Shown piece by piece: positions 1 through 5,414 of a stretch of DNA of 5,414 bases; positions within the stretch are counted from its first letter, which is position 1, and every line of letters begins with the position of its first letter. A model generated the notes under the pieces. The model was not told the DNA's origin. It saw only the letters and a list, made by a program, of their open reading frames with translations, and did not search any database. This stretch comes from Archangium sp. GTDB lineage: Bacteria > Myxococcota > Myxococcia > Myxococcales > Myxococcaceae. The position numbers and the translations under genes are program-made. The DNA is taken from the NCBI GenBank assembly GCA_016793525.1, contig JAEUJT010000301.1, positions 1 to 5,414 on the forward strand. Reading direction: 5' to 3'.

Positions 1-168
1 GCCGCGAAGCGCGAGCGCGAGGCCCAGGTCGAACGCGCGGTGGCCCAGGCCATTCGCACGCTGGGGTTGCTGCTGCAGCGCGCCGCCGACAGCTTGGACA
101 AGAAGCGGCTCGAGCGCCAAGGCTACGCCCCACCAGGCCAATTTCTCGAACGCACGCCCCGCCGCTGA
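1..168 (+). CDS. C-terminal end of an unrecognised protein (5' end outside the window)
   Basis: Frame 1 is open from the left edge to a TGA at 166-168, giving 55 visible residues. The piece starts with a highly charged stretch rich in Lys, Arg and Glu (AKREREAQVERAV), continues as a probable amphipathic helix (AIRTLGLLLQRAADSLDKKR), and ends in a basic, proline-containing tail (YAPPGQFLERTPRR). I do not recognise the family, and no catalytic or binding motif is visible. Support for it being real is that it reads in frame with typical high-GC codon use and stops 2 bases before the GTG start of the acyltransferase gene, the spacing expected of translationally coupled operon genes. Its function could be related to that enzyme, but nothing in the visible part shows this. 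Confidence 0.6.
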   Translation, partial: AAKREREAQVERAVAQAIRTLGLLLQRAADSLDKKRLERQGYAPPGQFLERTPRR

Positions 169-170
169 CC

Positions 171-1487
171 GTGTTCTTCATCGCCTTTCGCGCCCTGGCA
201 GCGCTGGTGTTGCGGTTGTTCTTCACCATCGAGGCGCCGGTCGACCCCACCGGCGCGCTGCGCACCTCGGGGCCGGTCATCTTCGTGGGCAACCACCCCA
301 ACGGCATCATCGACCCGGGGCTGGTGTTCATTTTGGCGAAGCGGCGCATCACCTTCTTGGCCAAGGCGCCGATGTTCTCGATGCCGGTGCTGGGGTGGAT
401 GCTGCGCAACCTGGGCGCCCTGCCGGTGTACCGAAAGCAAGACGGCGCCAACACGGCCGACAATGACAGCACGCTGACGACGTCGGTGAACACCCTCGTG
501 GCAGGCCGCGCCATCACCCTGTTCCCCGAGGGGAAGAGCCACTCCGAGCCGCAGCTGGCGGAACTGAAGACCGGGTGCGCGCGCATCGCGTTGGACGCAG
601 CGCGCAAGGGGGCCCGGGTGCGCATCGTCCCCATCGGCCTCACGTACGAAGCGAAGCAGCGCTTTCGCAGCGGGGTGCACGTCGAGGTGGGGCCGGCCAT
701 CGAGGTGCAGCCTCCGCCTGAGGGTGACGGCTTCGCGGCGGCGCGCGCGTTGACCCAGGCCATCGCCGACGGGCTGCGCGCGGTGACGTTGAACGTGGAG
801 CAGCGAGAAGACCTGCCGCTCATCACCACCGCCGAGTCGCTGTACGCGCTCGAGCAGGGAGACGAGGCGGGCCGGCACGAACGCCTGCGCGCCTTCGCCA
901 ACGGGCTGAAGCTGCTGCGCGCCGAGCAGCCCGAGCGCTACGTGGCGCTGCGCCGCCGAATTCAGGGGCTGCGGAGGCAACTCGACTTGGTGCGCGCGAG
1001 CCCGAGCGACCTCCAGCTCGAGTACCGGCCGGCATCGGTGTTGCGCTTCCTCGCGCGGAACCTGGCGTCGCTGCTGACGCTCCCGCTGTTCGGCATCGGC
1101 ATGGCGCTGTTTGTGGTGCCGTATTGGTTCCCGCTGCTGATGGTGCGAGTCGTCAAGCCGTCGCCCGACTTGGAGTCGACGGTGAAGGTGCTGGCGTCGA
1201 TGATCATCGGCCCGGTGTGGCTCGCGGTGCTGGCGGGGCTTGGCGCGGCGCTGGGTGGGCCTTTCGGCGCCGGGCTGGCGGTGTTGACCGCGCTGCCGCT
1301 GGCCCTGTTCACCCGGTTTTACCTCGAGCGCGGCAGAGGCGCAGTCGACGACGCGTGGCTGTTTTTCGTGTTCTTGCGGCGCGGGCGAATCAAGGCAGGG
1401 CTGCAGGCGGAGGCGAGCGCGCTGTCCGCGGAGATTGCCGCCCTCGCCGCAGAATTCAAACCGCGCGTGGTCTCCGCCGCCAGCTGA
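171..1487 (+). CDS. PlsC-like glycerolipid acyltransferase, Sct1/Gpt2-like subgroup, with C-terminal membrane segments
   Basis: This 438-residue protein is predicted to transfer a fatty acyl group to glycerol-3-phosphate or a lysophospholipid at the inner membrane. The acyltransferase blocks are visible in order: motif I GNHPNGIIDPG (His42, Asp48), FLAKAPMF (62-69), motif II LPVYRK (84-89), motif III LFPEGKSHSEP (117-127) and motif IV VPIGLTYE (153-160). Motif I has five residues between His and Asp, not the usual four. This spacing, with the HPN start and the FPEG-S-H-EPQL form of motif III, resembles the yeast Sct1/Gpt2-like branch rather than classical PlsC. A hydrophobic N-terminus (2-19) and hydrophobic stretches at about 298-325 and 340-382 suggest membrane anchoring; a charged Ala/Glu-rich helix (407-429) ends the protein. 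The GTG start lies 2 bases after the preceding stop with no clear Shine-Dalgarno sequence, consistent with coupling. Family assignment is firm, but acceptor specificity cannot be read from the sequence, so I give no symbol. Confidence 0.94.
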   Translation: MFFIAFRALAALVLRLFFTIEAPVDPTGALRTSGPVIFVGNHPNGIIDPGLVFILAKRRITFLAKAPMFSMPVLGWMLRNLGALPVYRKQDGANTADNDSTLTTSVNTLVAGRAITLFPEGKSHSEPQLAELKTGCARIALDAARKGARVRIVPIGLTYEAKQRFRSGVHVEVGPAIEVQPPPEGDGFAAARALTQAIADGLRAVTLNVEQREDLPLITTAESLYALEQGDEAGRHERLRAFANGLKLLRAEQPERYVALRRRIQGLRRQLDLVRASPSDLQLEYRPASVLRFLARNLASLLTLPLFGIGMALFVVPYWFPLLMVRVVKPSPDLESTVKVLASMIIGPVWLAVLAGLGAALGGPFGAGLAVLTALPLALFTRFYLERGRGAVDDAWLFFVFLRRGRIKAGLQAEASALSAEIAALAAEFKPRVVSAAS

Positions 1488-1494
1488 GGTTGGT

Positions 1495-1521
1495 CGTTCC
1501 CGCGGAGAGAAGTCGGGAACG
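1495..1521 (+). terminator. 8-bp stem-loop just after the acyltransferase stop, possible terminator
   Basis: CGTTCCCG (1495-1502) and CGGGAACG (1514-1521) are a perfect inverted repeat around an 11-base loop, starting 8 bases after the acyltransferase TGA. The position fits a transcript end or a 3'-stabilising hairpin. No T-run follows, so a classical intrinsic terminator is not shown; Rho-dependent ending or simple RNA protection is equally possible. Confidence 0.4.
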
Positions 1522-1522
1522 T

Positions 1523-1538
1523 CGCGGAGCGAGCCGCG
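1523..1538 (+). repeat. Second small GC-rich inverted repeat in tandem with the first
   Basis: CGCGG (1523-1527) pairs with CCGCG (1534-1538) around a 6-base loop, one base after the 1495-1521 stem-loop. Five GC pairs can arise by chance in DNA this rich in GC, but the tandem position in a gene-free gap makes a structured transcript end plausible. The rest of the 1488-1715 gap shows no gene, no convincing -35/-10 promoter and no tRNA-like fold. Confidence 0.25.
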
Positions 1539-1663
1539 CCCCGCCGCCGCCCGGAGTTCCTCAACGCCTCGCTGTGATGTCTGCACGCCGTCACTCTGAC
1601 GCCGACGTCCGGAAAATCGTGTCAGGTCACGCGACGGTCTCCCAGCGACCGATGCGCCAAGCT

Positions 1664-1685
1664 CGTGAAAAGCCTGACGTTCACG
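1664..1685. promoter_or_regulatory. CGTGAA-N10-TTCACG dyad upstream of the lipoprotein start
   Basis: Perfect 6-base arms (1664-1669 and 1680-1685) lie about 30 bases before the preferred ATG at 1716. The spacing of about one and a half helical turns would suit a dimeric DNA-binding protein or an RNA hairpin in the leader. The left arm contains the alternative GTG start at 1665. No regulator can be named, and a chance dyad is possible. Confidence 0.2.
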
Positions 1686-1715
1686 CGGGGCCCGCGTCTT
1701 GCCTCCGCGACGGCC

Positions 1716-2993
1716 ATGCGAACGCCTCTGCTGGTGTGTCTGACGCTGTTCAGTGCGTGCGGCTCCTTCACCGGCGACAAAGGCACGCTCTTCGATTCTT
1801 CTCTGACGAACGCCTATTCCGGGTGGACGCCGAAAACGCCGCTCGCGCCCGGGGCCTCGCTCACCATCACGCCGTTCAACCGACGAGATTCGGGCGTCGA
1901 GGCCTTCAGCGACGGAGGCGCGGTCGAGCTCAGCCGTTCGGCTGACGGTGGAATCCGAATTCTCGCGCGCGGCACCGGAGACGCCAGGCTGACCTGGACC
2001 GAGGCGCCCGCGGGCGTCGTGTTCGACACCTTCGCGGTGACCGTTCGGGAACCGGTGCACATGCGAGTATCTGAGCTGTTCGCGCACCGCGGGCGAGCTG
2101 TCACCGACGCGGCCGACGGAGGCCCGCTGGGCGACACCTCAGCCACCTCGCCGCTCTTCATCGCGCCTGGCGCACCCTACCTGCTGGCGGTCGAGCTGCT
2201 CGCCGCCGACGACCGCTGGGTGGCGCACAGCGCTGACCTGCTGGCGCTCGACAGCGACAGCGGCGCGGCGTTTCTCGACGACGGGTACGCCATCGTGGCC
2301 ATCGACGGAGGCACGCACCATTTCGCGCTCTCACTCTTCGATGGAGGGCTGCACACCGACGTCACCGCCATCGCCACCGAAGCCAGCGCCGTGGCGGCGG
2401 TCGCGCTCGACGTCTCCGTCATCATCTCGAGCGACGAAAACGAGCCCGCGGCGCTCGTACTGGCGTTGGCGACCGCGACGCTCGACGGCGGAGCGCGGCT
2501 GCACCAGGCGCCAGTGACGTTCGAGACGTCTCCCAACTTGAGCCCCATCGACGTGCAGGGCCAGCTGCGGTGGACCTACCCTCGCCGCGACGTCGCGACG
2601 TTTCAGGTGGCGCGCGATGGAGGCACGGCGTTCCCCGACGGAGGGGGGACAACCTACGTCGGCACCGTGACGGCCCACGTCGGCTCAGCGTCGACCACCG
2701 CCCAGGTTCGCATCGACGTACCGCGGCTCAGCGACGATGCGGGCACAGACGCAGGCGTGGAGGAGCCCGACGGCGGAGTCGTTCCCCAGCCAACGACGCC
2801 CCCGTGCGGCTGTGACGCGAGCCCAGCGGCTGGGCTGCTCTTGGGCCTCGTCGCGTTCGGTCCAGCGCTGCGACGGCGCCAACCGTTCGCCCGCGCGAAA
2901 AAGAGTTCTCCACTTCCCAACGCCGGATGTTCGGCGGCACCTTCTGCGGCCTCGGAGGTGGGCGAACGAGAGACGGTCGACCTCCCGACCTAG
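1716..2993 (+). CDS. Predicted lipoprotein of unknown function, Asp-Gly-Gly rich, with MYXO-CTERM-like tail
   Basis: The ATG at 1716 gives 425 residues that begin with a good lipoprotein signal: Arg2, a hydrophobic core (PLLVCLTLF, 4-12) and SACGS with the likely lipidated Cys15. The -3 residue is Phe, which is less usual than Leu. An upstream in-frame GTG at 1665 would add 17 residues before this signal and is less likely; neither start has a clear Shine-Dalgarno sequence. The body is rich in short beta-like segments (for example TFAVTV, VTAHVG, AQVRIDV) and carries nine Asp-Gly-Gly tripeptides (at 66, 77, 134, 197, 209, 257, 301, 308 and 352). A linker rich in Asp, Gly, Glu and Pro (339-363) leads to Cys364-Gly-Cys366, a hydrophobic stretch (371-385) and Arg386-388, the layout of a myxobacterial MYXO-CTERM sorting signal. 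Unusually, 37 residues follow the arginines. I recognise no enzyme or binding domain. An outer-membrane or surface location is inferred. The stop overlaps that of the convergent phospholipase gene. Confidence 0.85.
   Translation: MRTPLLVCLTLFSACGSFTGDKGTLFDSSLTNAYSGWTPKTPLAPGASLTITPFNRRDSGVEAFSDGGAVELSRSADGGIRILARGTGDARLTWTEAPAGVVFDTFAVTVREPVHMRVSELFAHRGRAVTDAADGGPLGDTSATSPLFIAPGAPYLLAVELLAADDRWVAHSADLLALDSDSGAAFLDDGYAIVAIDGGTHHFALSLFDGGLHTDVTAIATEASAVAAVALDVSVIISSDENEPAALVLALATATLDGGARLHQAPVTFETSPNLSPIDVQGQLRWTYPRRDVATFQVARDGGTAFPDGGGTTYVGTVTAHVGSASTTAQVRIDVPRLSDDAGTDAGVEEPDGGVVPQPTTPPCGCDASPAAGLLLGLVAFGPALRRRQPFARAKKSSPLPNAGCSAAPSAASEVGERETVDLPT
2805..2879 (+). other. MYXO-CTERM-like sorting signal within the lipoprotein gene
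   Basis: This segment encodes residues 364-388: Cys-Gly-Cys-Asp, a small Ala/Ser/Pro spacer, the hydrophobic run AAGLLLGLVAFGPAL, then three arginines. In known MYXO-CTERM proteins the invariant Cys precedes a transmembrane helix and an Arg cluster, and a rhomboid- or CAAX-type myxosortase is thought to process it for surface anchoring. The order here matches, but such signals normally end the protein and this one does not, so whether it works is uncertain. Confidence 0.7.
2954..2990. repeat. Overlapping inverted repeats at the convergent gene ends
   Basis: GGAGGT (2954-2959) can pair with ACCTCC (2980-2985), and alternatively GGTCG (2975-2979) with CGACC (2986-2990), so the two folds compete. 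GGTCGACC (2975-2982) is also a perfect palindrome. They lie inside the last codons of the lipoprotein gene and just downstream of the phospholipase stop. They may help end transcription on either strand, but no T-run is present and the stems are short. Confidence 0.25.
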
Positions 2994-4732
2994 CCACGCG
3001 GCCATGACGTGTCGCGCTCGAGCGCCTTCTTCGTCGCCTCGTAGCCGCGGGAAATGGCCTCGTCGAAGCAGTGCCAGTCGAGCAGGTCGATGCCGCGCAT
3101 GTCGGGGGCGATGAGGAGCGACGCCGCGGCGCGCGCCTGGGTGATGGCCGCCGACGCGTTCACCATGCCGCTGCTGAGCGTCACCTCGAGCACCGAGGGC
3201 CGCCGCACGCCGGAGATGAAGTCCCACACCACGCGCCACCACGGCGGCAGCTCGAACTCGCGCAGCGCCACCGGAGACGACACCGCGTCGCTCGCGCCGA
3301 TGTCGATGGCGATGACGTCACCCTGGTGGAGCGCGCGCATCTCCTCGACCGGCAGGTTCGCGCGCACGCCGCCGTCGACGAACACCTCGCCGGCGAGCAG
3401 CACCGGAGGCAACACGCCGGGAATCGCGGCCGACGCCCGGAGCGATTGCCACAGCCGCCCCCGCCGATGCACCGCGGTGCTGCTCTGGGTGAGGTTGGTG
3501 GAGACGCAGAAGAACGGCCGCAGCAGATCTTCGAAGTCCAACCGGCCGTACGCGCGGCGCAGCAGTCGAGTGACGATGGAGCCGCGCGAGAGCGCCACCA
3601 GCGGCAGCGTGTAGTCGCGGAGCGGATCATCGGAGAGAAACGCGTCTCGGTAGACCTCGGTCATCTCCGCGAGCGACCACCCGGCAGCGAAGCCAGCGCC
3701 GATGATGGCGCCGATGCTCGTGCCGCCCACCGCGTCGATGGGCACCCCCGCCTCGTGCAGCGCCCGCAACGCCCCGAGGTGCGCGAAGCCACGCGCCCCA
3801 CCTCCGGAGAGCACGAGGGAGGTCGCTCGGCCATCCATCAGCCGCGCCACCCGCGCCACGTCGCTTTGGGCCACCACGTGGTGCAGCTGCGCGCTCGAGC
3901 GGAGCGCGTGCCAACGAGTTCCCGTGCCCGGCGCGACGCGCTGTGGGTGCAGCAACACCAGGTGCTCGGCGCGAGGGAGCGGCGCGGTGACGCCCTTCAC
4001 CACCTCGCTCCACGCGGCCGGCTGCGACGTCGCCTCGGCCACCAGCACCAGCGCGTCGGCCTGGCCCACGCACTGGCGGCGCCACGGCCCATCGTCGGCG
4101 TCGGCCACGTAGAGCACGAAGCGCCGCTCGCGCTCGAGCTGGTCCATCGCGGCTGGGGTGAGGCGGTCTCCGCGGCGAACGGTGGTGGCCTGGCCGGGGC
4201 CTCCGAGCGCGGCTTCGAGTTGTGCGGCGAACGCGCCGGCGTCGAGCCCTTCGTTCTGCGGCAACAGCGCCAAGGTGCGCGGGTGCACCGGCCGCTGGGT
4301 CGCCATGGGCTGCTGCGCGCGCGCCACCACCAGCCGGGCCAGCGCCAGCAACACGTCGGGGAACAGGCGCACCAGCGTGGTGAACCCCTCGCGCGAGAGC
4401 TGCCGCAGGGTGGAGTCGCGCAAGGCCTTCACCGTGGCGCTCCGCGGCTGGCCGGTCATCAGCGCCAGCTCACCCACCGTCTCGCCGGCCGCCACCTGCC
4501 CCAGCAGCCGCGACTCGTCACCTGCCGCGAAAGCGCCCAGCGCTCCGCGCGTCACCAGGTAGAGGCAGTCGGCCGGAGCGCCCGCGTGGAACAGCGTCTG
4601 CCCGGCCTCGAGCTGCACCGAGCCCATATGCTCGAGCAGCCACGCCTGCACCGGCGCGTCGAGGCTGTCGAACCACGGAACAGACGACACCCGCGCAAGG
4701 GTACTGCGAGTCGAGCCACCTCGCGCCTTCAC
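2990..4732 (-). CDS. Cyclic-nucleotide-binding patatin-like phospholipase (neuropathy target esterase type)
   Basis: This 580-residue protein joins a Crp-like cyclic-nucleotide-binding domain (about 20-135) to a patatin lipase domain (about 305-575). The nucleotide pocket shows VGELALMTGQPRSATV (86-101), with the Glu88 and Arg97 that normally hold the ribose and phosphate. A middle region (150-300) containing FVLYVAD and PWRRQCVGQADALVLVA matches the linker usual in bacterial NTE-type proteins. The patatin domain has the oxyanion loop GGGARG (310-315), nucleophile Ser339 in GTSIG and catalytic Asp453 in VDGG, so the Ser-Asp dyad is complete. Expected activity is release of fatty acids from phospholipid or lysophospholipid at the membrane, possibly controlled by cAMP or cGMP; substrate and ligand are inferred. 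No signal peptide is visible. The GTG at 4732 gives the longest form; a GTG at 4690 (residue 15) would still keep the whole nucleotide-binding domain. Neither has a clear Shine-Dalgarno sequence. The gene follows the chemoreceptor gene by 66 bases on the same strand. Confidence 0.95.
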   Translation of the reverse strand: MKARGGSTRSTLARVSSVPWFDSLDAPVQAWLLEHMGSVQLEAGQTLFHAGAPADCLYLVTRGALGAFAAGDESRLLGQVAAGETVGELALMTGQPRSATVKALRDSTLRQLSREGFTTLVRLFPDVLLALARLVVARAQQPMATQRPVHPRTLALLPQNEGLDAGAFAAQLEAALGGPGQATTVRRGDRLTPAAMDQLERERRFVLYVADADDGPWRRQCVGQADALVLVAEATSQPAAWSEVVKGVTAPLPRAEHLVLLHPQRVAPGTGTRWHALRSSAQLHHVVAQSDVARVARLMDGRATSLVLSGGGARGFAHLGALRALHEAGVPIDAVGGTSIGAIIGAGFAAGWSLAEMTEVYRDAFLSDDPLRDYTLPLVALSRGSIVTRLLRRAYGRLDFEDLLRPFFCVSTNLTQSSTAVHRRGRLWQSLRASAAIPGVLPPVLLAGEVFVDGGVRANLPVEEMRALHQGDVIAIDIGASDAVSSPVALREFELPPWWRVVWDFISGVRRPSVLEVTLSSGMVNASAAITQARAAASLLIAPDMRGIDLLDWHCFDEAISRGYEATKKALERDTSWPRG

Positions 4733-4737
4733 GGCCG

Positions 4738-4769
4738 GGCCGGAGGACGCGGTGTGTCACACTCCGGCC
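4738..4769. terminator. Perfect 8-bp inverted repeat between chemoreceptor and phospholipase genes
   Basis: GGCCGGAG (4738-4745) pairs perfectly with CTCCGGCC (4762-4769) around a 16-base loop. On the - strand it sits 29 bases after the chemoreceptor stop and 5 bases before the GTG at 4732. It could end the chemoreceptor transcript or act as an attenuator in front of the phospholipase, but no T-run follows. The loop holds most of a smaller dyad, GTGTG-T-CACAC (4752-4762), which contains TGTG and TCACA half-site-like words resembling Crp-family operators; that reading is weak. Another small dyad, TGCG-GTA-CGCA, lies at 4781-4791. No convincing -35/-10 pair is visible in the gap. Confidence 0.4.
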
Positions 4770-4798
4770 GGGGCTGGGGTTGCGGTACGCAGGGGCGC

Positions 4799-5414
4799 TC
4801 AGCCGAGGCGGAAGCGGCGCACGATGGTCTGCAGCTCTTCGGAGATGGTCGAGAGCTCCTGCGCGGCGGCGGTCATCTGCGACACGGCGCGGGTCTGCTC
4901 TTCGATGACGGCGGTGACGGCTTCGGTGGCCTCGGCGTTGTTGCGCGCGACCGAGGAGATTTCAGAAATCGCCTGCACCATCGACTCCGACCCCTTCTGC
5001 TGCTCGCGGGCGAACTCGAAGATGAGCGCCACCTTCTCGGCCCCGGCCTTCGCGCTGTCGGAGATGCTGCCCATGGAGCGCACGATGGTCGTCAGGTCTT
5101 CGCGGCCCTCGGCCAACTCGCCGATGCCCTCTTTCATCGCCGCCACGACGCTCGACGACTGCTGGCTGATTTCACGCGCCAGCTTCGAGATCTGCTCAGC
5201 GCTCCGGCCCGCGCTCTCGGCGAGCTTGCGCACTTCATCGGCGACCACCGCGAAGCCGCGGCCGTATTCGCCGGCGCGCGCGGCCTCGATGGTGGCGTTG
5301 AGCGCGAGGAGGTTCGTCTGCTGCGCCACCTGGGTGATGACGTCGACGATTTTCGAGATCTCCTGCGTCTTCTCGCCGAACTTGAAGACCTCTTGGCTCG
5401 CGGTCTCGATGCGG
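4799..5414 (-). CDS. Methyl-accepting chemotaxis protein, C-terminal signalling domain (5' end outside the window)
   Basis: The frame is open from the right edge to a TGA at 4801-4799, giving 204 residues. It encodes the cytoplasmic coiled-coil hairpin of a chemoreceptor. The nearly invariant tip is present at visible residues 29-66 ([21 protein letters not shown], then [16 protein letters not shown]), the surface that contacts the CheA kinase and the CheW coupling protein. The remaining 140 or so residues form the descending helix, with Ala/Ser/Glu/Gln-rich heptads. [10 protein letters not shown] (visible residues 167-176) resembles a methylation site for CheR and CheB. The protein ends in IVRRFRLG without the NWETF-type pentapeptide that tethers CheR in some receptors. 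The sensor domain, any membrane segments and the true start lie beyond the window, so the stimulus is unknown. The GTG at 5329 is an internal valine of the conserved tip, not a start. Confidence 0.96.
   Translation of the reverse strand, partial: RIETASQEVFKFGEKTQEISKIVDVITQVAQQTNLLALNATIEAARAGEYGRGFAVVADEVRKLAESAGRSAEQISKLAREISQQSSSVVAAMKEGIGELAEGREDLTTIVRSMGSISDSAKAGAEKVALIFEFAREQQKGSESMVQAISEISSVARNNAEATEAVTAVIEEQTRAVSQMTAAAQELSTISEELQTIVRRFRLG

Noticed and set aside
1665..1715. The GTG at 1665 as the start of the lipoprotein
   Set aside because: The extra 17 residues would precede a well-formed lipoprotein signal that begins at the ATG at 1716. It stays possible, but is less likely.
1124..1945. 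A 273-codon + strand open frame overlapping the acyltransferase end and lipoprotein start
   Set aside because: Its product is an Arg/Ala/Gly-rich shadow of the other frames, with no motif, and it conflicts with the acyltransferase membrane segments and the lipoprotein signal.
123..2087. A 654-codon open frame on the - strand, antisense to the acyltransferase and lipoprotein genes
   Set aside because: It is an artefact of high GC at third codon positions. The product is extremely rich in Arg, Gln and His with no recognisable domain, and it crosses two well-supported genes and their gap.
2921..2936. CGCCG-N6-CGGCG hairpin as an intrinsic terminator for the lipoprotein gene
   Set aside because: It has only five pairs, lacks a T-run and lies inside the open frame; such GC-rich short repeats are expected by chance here.
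3627..4085. Open frames on both strands within the phospholipase gene
   Set aside because: The patatin and nucleotide-binding motifs account for this DNA in one frame; the alternatives are low-complexity Arg/Ala/Gly/Ser-rich products.
4752..4762. GTGTG-T-CACAC as a Crp-type operator
   Set aside because: The half-sites overlap with one central base instead of the six-base spacing of known Crp sites, so it was kept only as a remark on the larger inverted repeat.
4799..5329. A complete 176-residue gene starting at the GTG at 5329
   Set aside because: The frame stays open to the window edge and encodes more chemoreceptor helix upstream (for example [15 protein letters not shown]), so this is the tail of a larger gene and the GTG is an internal valine.

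Overview
The window is GC-rich bacterial DNA, most likely from a myxobacterium (phylum Myxococcota). The support is the strong GC bias at third codon positions, GTG starts, a surface protein full of Asp-Gly-Gly words with a Cys-Gly-Cys / hydrophobic / Arg-Arg-Arg tail of the MYXO-CTERM type, and a chemoreceptor-type gene. The genus cannot be fixed from this sequence. It looks like ordinary chromosome: no RNA genes, insertion sequences, CRISPR arrays, attachment sites or phage genes were seen.

Layout. On the + strand, the last 55 codons of an unrecognised gene (1-168) are followed after 2 bases by a membrane-bound glycerolipid acyltransferase (171-1487), an operon-like junction. A 228-base gap holds two adjacent stem-loops and then leads into a predicted lipoprotein with a MYXO-CTERM-like tail (start preferred at 1716, stop at 2993). 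On the - strand, reading from the right edge, are the C-terminal signalling part of a methyl-accepting chemotaxis protein (5414-4799), a 66-base gap with a strong 8-bp inverted repeat, and a cyclic-nucleotide-binding/patatin-like phospholipase of the neuropathy target esterase type (4732-2990). The lipoprotein and phospholipase genes converge so tightly that their stop codons share the palindrome CTAG at 2990-2993.

How the genes relate. Two enzymes act on phospholipid acyl chains in opposite directions: the acyltransferase adds one to a glycerol-phosphate or lysolipid acceptor, and the patatin protein removes one, possibly under cyclic-nucleotide control. They are on opposite strands in separate transcription units, so a shared role in membrane remodelling is only an inference. 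The lipoprotein is a cell-envelope protein of unknown function. The chemoreceptor is probably independent, although it lies just upstream of the phospholipase on the same strand.

I found no clear new multi-gene system. The points most worth a second look are the 37-residue extension beyond the MYXO-CTERM-like tail and its shared stop with the convergent gene, the apparent double sorting signal of that protein, the HX5D variant of the acyltransferase active-site motif, and the hairpin directly in front of the phospholipase start.
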